A stretch of 6,176 nucleotides of DNA from CAZQIC01 sp964593555. Its GTDB lineage: Bacteria; Bacteroidota; Bacteroidia; JAFLBG01. How positions within the stretch are numbered: the first letter of the stretch is position 1; each line of letters starts with the position of its first letter. The translations under genes and the position numbers were made by a program. Of this stretch, positions 1 through 6,016 are shown piece by piece. The notes beneath the pieces are model-generated. The model was given only the letters and a program-made list of their open reading frames with translations. It was not told where the DNA came from and searched no databases. The stretch lies in the NCBI GenBank assembly GCA_964593555.1, contig CAZQIC010000186.1, positions 1 through 6,176 of the forward strand, read 5' to 3'.

Positions 1-506
1 TGGTGGACAAATACCGCAACTTTTATTTCATGGAAATGAATACCCGTATTCAGGTGGAACATACTGTTACCGAAGAAGTAATTGACCATGATTTAATAAA
101 AGAGCAAATAAAAATTGCTGCCGGTATAGCTATTTCAGGAAAAAATTACCTACCAAAACTCCATGCAATTGAGTGTAGAATTAATGCGGAAGATCCGTTT
201 CAGGGTTTTCGGCCATCTCCTGGTAAAATAACTAATTTACACACACCCGGTGGGCACGGTGTTCGGGTTGATTCACATATATACGCTGGATATGTTATTC
301 CACCCAATTACGATTCGATGGTTGCAAAACTAATTACTGTTGCGCAAACACGGGAAGAGTGCATCACTAAAATGCACCGTGCATTGAGCGAATATGTAAT
401 AGAAGGTATTAAAACAACTATTCCTCTTCATATTAAAATTATGGAAAATGAACAATTCAGGAAAGGTGATTTCACGACAAAATTCATGGAGGATTTTAAA
501 TATTAA
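1..506 (+). CDS. accC: Biotin carboxylase, C-terminal part (acetyl-/acyl-CoA carboxylase subunit), 5' partial
   Basis: Biotin carboxylase uses ATP and bicarbonate to carboxylate biotin on its carrier protein, the first half-reaction of acetyl-CoA (or propionyl-CoA) carboxylase in the cytoplasm. About 167 residues are visible, the last third of a protein usually near 450. The frame is open from the left edge (first full codon at 3); the GTG there is an internal valine, not a start. Visible hallmarks are FYFMEMNTRIQVEH (window residues 7-20), carrying the ATP-grasp metal/active-site residues E11, N13, R15, Q17 and E19 (E. coli AccC E288, N290, R292, Q294, E296), then ECRINAEDP (57-65, R59 matching R338), PSPGKI (71-76) and SHIYAGY (91-97). 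The C-terminus ends naturally, with no biotinyl domain fused. Two positions differ from the usual consensus: EHTVTE for EHPVTE, and VIDHDL for ITGVDL. The next gene begins seven bases downstream. Acetyl- versus propionyl-CoA specificity cannot be told from this half. Confidence 0.93.
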   Translation, partial: VDKYRNFYFMEMNTRIQVEHTVTEEVIDHDLIKEQIKIAAGIAISGKNYLPKLHAIECRINAEDPFQGFRPSPGKITNLHTPGGHGVRVDSHIYAGYVIPPNYDSMVAKLITVAQTREECITKMHRALSEYVIEGIKTTIPLHIKIMENEQFRKGDFTTKFMEDFKY

Positions 507-513
507 TATCAAA

Positions 514-1374
514 ATGAAATACCCCGACATATTCAAAAATAGAACGGCTATGCTTATAACAAAGCATAAAAAGGATAAAGTAATTTTTCCTGTTCTTGCT
601 CAAACTGGAATGAACTTAAAACTGCTTGACACAATAGACACTGACACGTTCGGAACATTTACCCGTGATATTGACCGCAAAGGAACACAATTAGAAGCAG
701 CCCGTTATAAAGCCCTCAAAGCGATTGAAGAAACAGGAGAATCAATTGCAATTGCGAGCGAAGGAAGTTTTGGCGCACATCCTACTATTTTTTTTGTCCC
801 TGCAAATGTTGAAGTGGTATTGTTAATAGATACTCTCAATGATATAGAAATTTTAGGGTGGGAAATTTCTACCGACACAAATCACAGTCACTCTGAAGTA
901 TCATCTGTAAAAGAAGCCATAAAATTTGCCAAACTATGCGGATTCCCTTCACACGGCATGGTAGTAAGACCTAATACTGCTGGCGACAATAGTTCAATGC
1001 TTTTTAAAGGTATCACAACCGAAAAAATACTGAAAGAAGCGGTAAAAAAAAGTATCGCTGCCTCACCGGATGGGAAAGCCTTAATAGAAACGGATATGCG
1101 AGCTGTGTATAATCCTAAAAGAATGAAAGTGATTGAAAAAGCTACTATTAACCTCTTTAACAAAATAAAAAGTTTATGCCCTGAATGCGGTTGGCTTGGA
1201 TTTGAAATTACCGAGTGGATAAATGGATTGCCTTGCGAAAATTGTTTTTTCCCGACAAGAGGACTTTCAAAACATATTTACCAGTGTAAAAAATGTAATC
1301 ATAAAAGAGAAATTGAATATCCCGACAATCAAAAATATAGTGAAGCAAGATTTTGCGATTTTTGTAATCCTTAA
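514..1374 (+). CDS. DUF6671 family protein with C-terminal eight-cysteine zinc-ribbon region
   Basis: This is a 286-residue soluble protein with no signal peptide or membrane segment. From memory I match it to the uncharacterised DUF6671 family; its function is unknown. Conserved-looking motifs are ITKHKKDK (15-22), DTDTFGTFTRDIDRKGT (42-58), ASEGSFGAHP (81-90) and TDMRAVYNPKRM (193-204), rich in charged and glycine residues as an active site would be. The tail has four Cys-x2-Cys pairs (C222/C225, C241/C244, C258/C261, C281/C284), enough for two zinc sites. The start at 514 is chosen because it gives a 7-base gap after accC and the family-like sequence begins there. The upstream in-frame ATG at 448 would overlap accC by 59 bases and add a 22-residue stretch without family character. 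The nearest GGAGG (488-492) is too far away to act as a ribosome site for 514. Tight spacing on both sides suggests one transcript with accC and the exporter genes; a functional link is only inferred. Confidence 0.8.
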   Translation: MKYPDIFKNRTAMLITKHKKDKVIFPVLAQTGMNLKLLDTIDTDTFGTFTRDIDRKGTQLEAARYKALKAIEETGESIAIASEGSFGAHPTIFFVPANVEVVLLIDTLNDIEILGWEISTDTNHSHSEVSSVKEAIKFAKLCGFPSHGMVVRPNTAGDNSSMLFKGITTEKILKEAVKKSIAASPDGKALIETDMRAVYNPKRMKVIEKATINLFNKIKSLCPECGWLGFEITEWINGLPCENCFFPTRGLSKHIYQCKKCNHKREIEYPDNQKYSEARFCDFCNP

Positions 1375-1386
1375 AATAAATATTCA

Positions 1387-3084
1387 ATGACCCCATTTAC
1401 TCGCCTTATTAATTTGATTAAACACTTCAAAAAAGAAGTATTCTATATATACGGTTATGCCTTTTTTATAGGCTTAATAAGTCTATCCTTACCTTTAGGA
1501 ATGCAGGCTATCGTAAATTTTATTATGATGGGGCAGCTTTCCACATCATGGATTATGTTAGTTATCATGCTTACTGTTGCACTCATTTTATACAGCATTT
1601 TTTTAATATCGCAGGTATATATAATAGAGTCTATCAGGCAAAAAATATTTGTTAGTATGGCGTTTGAATTTATATACCGAATACCTCGATTTAATAAAAA
1701 TTCGCTTATCAATAATTCGGCACCTGAATTAACAAATCGTTTTTTTGACGTAATAACCATTCAAAAAGGATTATCAAAAGTGCTGCTCGACTTTTCGGTT
1801 AATTCTCTTCAAATAGTTGTGGGTTTAATACTGCTAAGTTTTTATCATTCATTTTTTCTACTATTTAGTTTGCTGGTAATTGCCATCATTTATTTTGTGT
1901 TTAAATATTTTGCTCCTAAAGGCTTAAAAAGTAGCATTGATGAATCTACTTACAAGTACGAGTTGGCACATTGGATGCAGGAAACTGCCCGTAATATGGA
2001 TGTACATAAAATCAATACGAACACAGATATACATATTCACAAAGCGGATCTGTTAATACAAAAATATTTATATCACCACAATGAACATTTTAATATCTTG
2101 AAAAACCAATATGTATTAATAGCTATTTTAAAAACGATTATAATATCCGCAGTGCTTATAACCGGTAGCATTTTGGTAGTCAATAACCAACTTAATTTGG
2201 GTCAGTTTATTGCCAGTGAAATTTTAATTTTCATGGTATTAGCTTCTGTAGAGAAATTAGTTTATGCATTGGATACTGTGTATGATGTATTAACAGCTTT
2301 GGAAAAAACAGGTAAAATTATGGACTGGCCTATTGAAAAGGAAAAGGAAAAGGAAAAAACAAATATCCCCAAAGACGAATTGTTGAGTGTGAAATTTAAA
2401 AATGTAACTATTGCCGTCAATAAAGATCTTATTCAGAGAAATCTATCGTTTAATTTTTTGCCCGGTGACAGAATCGCACTTTGTGGTCATTCTGGTTCTG
2501 GTAAATCTACATTGTTAAATGTGCTATCAACTTTAATGCCCGCCAAAGGAGATATTTCTTACAACAACATTGCCATAGAGCAACTAAATTTTCATTGCAT
2601 CCGAGAGAGAACAGCGTATGTTTTTCACAATCCTAAAATATTTGAAGGTACTTTCATTGAAAATATAAGCCTTTCCAACACCAATTATGATATTGACCGA
2701 ATACACAAGGTTTGTTCTATTGTAAAGCTGAATGAGTATATCAAATCTTTCTCTGAAGGATATAATACATGGCTTTCATTGCAGAGAAATTATATCCCCA
2801 AAAATATTCAGTTAAAAATAGAATTGGCCAGGGTGATATATAAAAACCCTAAGATGGTTTTGTTTGACAGCGATTTGCATTATCTGAAAGATGATGAAAA
2901 GAAAGAAATTATAAAATACTTTGCAGATGAGTTGAAAGATGCAATTATTGTTTTTAATACCACATCTTTGTACACAGTAAACTTATGTAACAAACTGATA
3001 CACCTAAAAAATTCCGAATCAACTTTTTATGAGCAAATTGCAGATGCATTAGGAAATTTACAGATTAAAAACTTACTAAATTAA
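1387..3084 (+). CDS. Half-size ABC exporter (TMD-NBD) with degenerate nucleotide-binding domain
   Basis: This is a 565-residue inner-membrane ABC protein of type I exporter layout, normal length for a half-transporter without a peptidase C39 domain. The membrane domain has about six helices (roughly 19-41, 55-79, 138-154, 155-173, 243-265, 272-294). A charged Glu-Lys linker (317-324) joins it to the nucleotide-binding domain (about 330-565). Walker A is perfect, GHSGSGKST at 367-375. Other key residues are lost: the A-loop aromatic is V344, the Q-loop has H414 in place of Gln, IPKNI (470-474) replaces LSGGQ, Walker B reads VLFDSD with S495 where the catalytic Glu belongs, and no His lies at the H-switch (N524-T526). 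The gene has no frameshift or stop, so this is not simple decay. My unverified recollection is that Bacteroidota relatives share a changed signature. The adaptor and TolC genes follow directly, so it is the inner-membrane part of a tripartite exporter. Cargo is unknown, and normal ATP hydrolysis is doubtful. Confidence 0.88.
   Translation: MTPFTRLINLIKHFKKEVFYIYGYAFFIGLISLSLPLGMQAIVNFIMMGQLSTSWIMLVIMLTVALILYSIFLISQVYIIESIRQKIFVSMAFEFIYRIPRFNKNSLINNSAPELTNRFFDVITIQKGLSKVLLDFSVNSLQIVVGLILLSFYHSFFLLFSLLVIAIIYFVFKYFAPKGLKSSIDESTYKYELAHWMQETARNMDVHKINTNTDIHIHKADLLIQKYLYHHNEHFNILKNQYVLIAILKTIIISAVLITGSILVVNNQLNLGQFIASEILIFMVLASVEKLVYALDTVYDVLTALEKTGKIMDWPIEKEKEKEKTNIPKDELLSVKFKNVTIAVNKDLIQRNLSFNFLPGDRIALCGHSGSGKSTLLNVLSTLMPAKGDISYNNIAIEQLNFHCIRERTAYVFHNPKIFEGTFIENISLSNTNYDIDRIHKVCSIVKLNEYIKSFSEGYNTWLSLQRNYIPKNIQLKIELARVIYKNPKMVLFDSDLHYLKDDEKKEIIKYFADELKDAIIVFNTTSLYTVNLCNKLIHLKNSESTFYEQIADALGNLQIKNLLN
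2335..2358 (+). repeat. In-frame hexanucleotide tandem repeat (GAAAAG, about four copies)
   Basis: Three perfect GAAAAG units (2335-2352) are followed by a fourth with one mismatch (2353-2358). They encode alternating Glu-Lys at residues 317-324 of the ABC protein, in the linker between membrane and nucleotide-binding domains. Because the unit is six bases, gain or loss of a copy would change linker length by two residues without shifting frame. Confidence 0.85.
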
Positions 3085-3096
3085 TGATGATGAGCC

Positions 3097-4449
3097 ATGC
3101 TAAACATTACTCAAAATAAAATAAGTAAAAGCCGCGAAGTATATAATCTGCCTTCGTACAGTAAAGTGTTGCAGCTGAAATTTTCATCTCGTTTTGTAAG
3201 GTGGTTATATGTTTTACTGGTTTTAATAACTATCTTTATGTTTTGCCCTTGGACACAAAATATAGAATCAGAAGGATTTGTTACAACACTAAAGCCCGAA
3301 CATCGTCCGCAAACTATACATACCACCATACCCGGCAGAATAGAAAAATGGTATGTGGCAGAAGGGCTAAAAGTAAAAAAAGGGGATACCATCGCATTTA
3401 TATCTGAAATTAAAGAGGAGTATTTCGACCACAATCTTTTAAAAAGAACACAAGAGCAAGTAAAAGCAAAAGAACAATCAATTGGTTCATACCAAAGCAA
3501 AGTTAACGCTTTAAATAATCAAGTAGATGCCCTGAATCAGACTATGGGCATGAAATTGGAACAAAATAAAAACAAAATACAACAAGCTCATTTAAAAATT
3601 AAAATTGACAGTGCAGATTATGAAGCTTCGGTTGCCAATTATACTATTGCACAGCAACAATTTAAACGTTACGAAGAATTACTTCAAAAAGGTATTATAT
3701 CGCAAACTGAATTTGAACAACGTAAACTAAAGTTGCAAGAAACACAAGCAAAAAAAATAAGTTCAGAGAGCAAATTACTTACATCACGCAACGAGTGCAT
3801 TAATGCCGTAATTGAATTAAACAGTGTGCGGGCTGAATATAATGACAAACTCATGAAAGCAGAGTCTGATAAATTTTCGGCATTATCTGATATGTTTGAC
3901 ACAGAAGCAGCAGTAGCAAAACTTCAAAATCAGTATGCTAATTACGAAAACAGAACAGCTTTTTATTTTATAACAGCACCGCAAGACGGTTTTATTACCA
4001 AAGCTCTAACTACCGGTATAGGCGAAACCATAAAAGAAGGAACGCCCATTGTTAGTATCATGCCGGCTGATTATGAATTAGCCGTTGAATGGTATGTGAG
4101 CCCAATTGATTTACCATTATTGCATATCGGAGTAAAAGTGCGCTTTATTTTTGACGGCTGGCCTTCGCTTGTGTTTTCGGGTTGGCCGGGTTTATCTTAT
4201 GGTACGTATGGTGGGAAAATTGTAGCCATAGATAATGTAACTAATGATAAAGGGAAATACCGCGTGTTGGTAGCACCCGACAAAAACGACCATAAATGGC
4301 CGGTGCAATTAAGACCAGGAGGAGGCGTAATTGGTTTTGCCCTATTGCAGGATGTACCTTTGTGGTTTGAAATGTGGAGAAAACTAAACGGCTTCCCACC
4401 TAAGTTTTACGAGAATAACCTCCAGACAATAAATCATGCTAATAAATAG
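3097..4449 (+). CDS. HlyD/MFP-family periplasmic adaptor of the tripartite exporter
   Basis: This 450-residue membrane fusion protein bridges the inner-membrane ABC protein and the outer-membrane TolC protein across the periplasm. A cytoplasmic N-terminus (1-33) is followed by a single membrane anchor (about 34-50). The first half of a lipoyl-like domain follows (about 60-105, with IPGRIEKWYVAEGLKVKKGD), then a long alpha-hairpin of roughly 85 residues per arm (about 108-288). The second lipoyl half (about 290-322, APQDGFITKAL) leads into a Trp/Gly-rich beta-barrel region (about 325-425). At the hairpin tip, R191, L195 and S202 fit the RxxxLxxxxxxS motif by which such adaptors dock on TolC proteins. 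There is no signal peptide, as expected for an HlyD-type anchor. The gene starts 12 bases after the ABC gene, whose TAA is followed by three in-frame TGA codons, and its last 14 bases overlap the TolC gene. The C-terminal part (FDGWPSLVFSGWP, 352-364) resembles Bacteroidota adaptors I recall, not checked. Confidence 0.92.
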   Translation: MLNITQNKISKSREVYNLPSYSKVLQLKFSSRFVRWLYVLLVLITIFMFCPWTQNIESEGFVTTLKPEHRPQTIHTTIPGRIEKWYVAEGLKVKKGDTIAFISEIKEEYFDHNLLKRTQEQVKAKEQSIGSYQSKVNALNNQVDALNQTMGMKLEQNKNKIQQAHLKIKIDSADYEASVANYTIAQQQFKRYEELLQKGIISQTEFEQRKLKLQETQAKKISSESKLLTSRNECINAVIELNSVRAEYNDKLMKAESDKFSALSDMFDTEAAVAKLQNQYANYENRTAFYFITAPQDGFITKALTTGIGETIKEGTPIVSIMPADYELAVEWYVSPIDLPLLHIGVKVRFIFDGWPSLVFSGWPGLSYGTYGGKIVAIDNVTNDKGKYRVLVAPDKNDHKWPVQLRPGGGVIGFALLQDVPLWFEMWRKLNGFPPKFYENNLQTINHANK

Positions 4450-5845
4450 AATAGTTCTTTTTTTTATTTTAACTGTTCATACCTTGTTTGTTAACGCACA
4501 AGACAGTAGCTTAACTGTTTTATCTTATAACGATTTTATTAAACACGTAGAAAGCAATCATCCCGTAGCCAAGCGAGCTGCTTTGTTTGAGAAAGAAAAC
4601 CGGTATATCCGTATGCAGGCTAAAGGTGAACTAGATCCTGTTTTAAGTGCTTCACACAATCAGAAAAATTTTAATGATAATAATTATTTCTCTATATCGT
4701 CTGCACAACTTGATGTGCCTTTGTGGCCCGGTATTGATTTAAAAGCAGGATATGATTATACACGGGGAGCTTTTTTGAATGATGAAAATATTATGCCTGC
4801 AAACGGATTATTGTTTGCAGGCATAAAATTTCCCATCGCACAAGGAATAGTTACCGATAAACGCAGAACAGCCATTGCCTTGGCTAATGTATATTCCGAC
4901 ATGAATTTAAACGAACGCCAAATAATGTTAATTGGTTTGTTTGCGGACGCCTATGTTGCTTATGCCGAATGGACGGCTGCACAGCTGTACAAAGAAATAT
5001 ACAAACAAGCATTGAGCCTATCTGAAAACAGGCTGTCGTTTACACGTGCCATGCAAAAAAATGGAGAACGTGCTGCAGTTGATACGCTGGAAGCATACTT
5101 ACAATATCAAACCCGCTTAATACAACTTAATCAAGCCGGTGCCGAATATATTAATGCTACCAATAATCTGGAATTGTTTTTATGGAACAGCGATTATCAC
5201 CCTTTAATTATAAACCCCAATGTAATACCCGATACTTTATTTTTAAACAATGCGATTGTAGTACAACGTTTAGATTCACTTGAAAAAAAAATAAGCAATA
5301 TTGCCGTACAAAATCCGCAACTGAAATTATATACCTTGAAACAAAATGCTTTGCACACGGAGTATATTTATAAAAAAGATTTACTTAAACCAAAATTATA
5401 TGGCACCTATAATTTTCTGTCAGAACCATTAAATAGCAATTTTTTTGTGCCAAGCATAAACAACTATAAGTTTGGTGTTGATTTTTCATATCCTTTATTC
5501 ACTAGAAAGCAACGAGGCGATTTAGGTATAAATAAAATTAAGCAACAGGAAAACGCTCTATTTTTTGAATTAAAAAAAACAGAAATTACCAATAAACTGC
5601 AAGCTGTTTTTAACGAATTAAATGTACTGGTAAATCAAATAAGTGATATGCGCAACATTTATAATTCATACACTCGTTTGTATCAAGCTGAAAAAATCAA
5701 ATTCTTAAATGGCGAAAGCTCCGTTTTTATGGTTAATACACGCGAATCACAACTGATTGAAAGCGAATTAAAGTGGTATGAGTTTATGGTGAAATATGCA
5801 AGAAAAAAAGCAGTCTATAATTATTGGGCAGGACAAAAATCCTAA
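4436..5845 (+). CDS. TolC-family outer-membrane efflux protein
   Basis: This 469-residue outer-membrane factor should trimerise into the channel that completes the export path started by the preceding ABC and adaptor proteins. A signal peptide is clear: MLINR, a hydrophobic core (I6 to about V19), then NAQ with likely cleavage after A21 or Q22. Two outer-membrane-efflux-like repeats can be seen. The first runs from about 30 to 250 and includes helices around 141-245. The second runs from about 280 to 460 and includes YPLFTRKQRGDLG (352-364), typical of the family, and the helix-rich end FLNGESSVFMVNTRESQL (423-440). There is no lipobox cysteine, so it is not an OprM-type lipoprotein. The ATG lies inside the adaptor gene (14-base overlap), pointing to translational coupling and matched expression. 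A perfect 14-bp inverted repeat lies within codons 119-131. No terminator was seen directly after the stop codon. Confidence 0.93.
   Translation: MLINRIVLFFILTVHTLFVNAQDSSLTVLSYNDFIKHVESNHPVAKRAALFEKENRYIRMQAKGELDPVLSASHNQKNFNDNNYFSISSAQLDVPLWPGIDLKAGYDYTRGAFLNDENIMPANGLLFAGIKFPIAQGIVTDKRRTAIALANVYSDMNLNERQIMLIGLFADAYVAYAEWTAAQLYKEIYKQALSLSENRLSFTRAMQKNGERAAVDTLEAYLQYQTRLIQLNQAGAEYINATNNLELFLWNSDYHPLIINPNVIPDTLFLNNAIVVQRLDSLEKKISNIAVQNPQLKLYTLKQNALHTEYIYKKDLLKPKLYGTYNFLSEPLNSNFFVPSINNYKFGVDFSYPLFTRKQRGDLGINKIKQQENALFFELKKTEITNKLQAVFNELNVLVNQISDMRNIYNSYTRLYQAEKIKFLNGESSVFMVNTRESQLIESELKWYEFMVKYARKKAVYNYWAGQKS
4791..4826. repeat. Perfect 14-bp inverted repeat (stem-loop) inside the TolC gene
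   Basis: TTATGCCTGCAAAC at 4791-4804 is the exact reverse complement of GTTTGCAGGCATAA at 4813-4826, with an 8-base spacer. Two G-T wobble pairs can extend the stem inward and leave a four-base loop. It lies within coding sequence (TolC residues about 119-131) and is followed by A-rich sequence rather than a T-run, so it is not a standard intrinsic terminator. Its role, if any, is unknown. Confidence 0.8.
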
Positions 5846-5878
5846 CACATATTAATTAAAAGCAACATCTAAAAACGA

Positions 5879-5986
5879 ATGTTAAAAAAAATGACACACA
5901 TAGGTAAAGATATTGAAACCGCTGCCGCTATGCTTGAAAACAATCAGGTAATTGCTATTCTGCAAAATAACTTCGCGTTTCAATGA
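5879..5986 (+). pseudogene. Truncated 5' remnant of a Sua5/YrdC/YciO-family gene (threonylcarbamoyl-AMP synthase type)
   Basis: A short open frame of 35 codons (or 31 from the ATG at 5891) encodes MTHIGKDIETAAAMLENNQV followed by IAI. This matches the beginning of Sua5/YrdC/YciO proteins, which help make the threonylcarbamoyl-adenosine tRNA modification. In intact members the next residues are the hallmark PTETVYGL; here the similarity ends abruptly at about 5959 and the frame reads LQNNFAFQ to a TGA at 5984-5986. Nothing that follows restores the family sequence in any frame, so this looks like a deletion breakpoint rather than a one-base frameshift. The assignment rests on about 23 residues recognised by eye and is moderately sure; a chance small ORF or a short leader peptide are the alternatives. 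A working copy would be expected elsewhere in the genome. Confidence 0.55.
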
Positions 5987-6003
5987 AAGAAACGGCTACT
6001 TTG
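5976..6003 (+). promoter_or_regulatory. Candidate prpB promoter -7 element with adjacent 6-bp inverted repeat
   Basis: TACTTTG (5997-6003) lies 13 bases before the prpB start and resembles the Bacteroidota -7 element TAnnTTTG with one base missing. No clear -33 TTG was found at the expected distance. Just upstream, CGTTTC (5976-5981) and GAAACG (5989-5994) form a 6-bp inverted repeat with a 7-base spacer, which could be an operator or be due to chance. Both readings are tentative. Confidence 0.3.
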
Positions 6004-6016
6004 TAATTTATAAACT

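Noticed and set aside
3..5. GTG at the left edge as a start codon
   Set aside because: It reads as the internal valine of the typical biotin carboxylase sequence VDKxRNFYFMEMN; the gene is simply cut by the window edge.
448..513. Upstream in-frame ATG at 448 as the start of the DUF6671 gene
   Set aside because: It would overlap accC by 59 bases and add 22 residues without family-like sequence; the ATG at 514 gives a normal 7-base gap.
888..1163. 91-codon reverse-strand open frame
   Set aside because: It lies wholly antisense to the well-supported DUF6671 gene and shows no recognisable family sequence.
1387..3084. ABC gene as a pseudogene
   Set aside because: Despite lost catalytic motifs the frame is uninterrupted, length is normal, Walker A is intact and the gene sits in a tight operon, so retained function of an altered kind is more likely.
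3111..3500. 129-codon reverse-strand open frame
   Set aside because: It is antisense to the adaptor gene, which has clear domain structure; the reverse product is a cysteine/serine-rich shadow with no family resemblance.
5864..5890. Possible terminator after the TolC gene (AACAT...ATGTT stem next to an A-run)
   Set aside because: The stem is only five AT-rich base pairs and is followed by A, not T, on the + strand; it also overlaps the start of the Sua5-like fragment.
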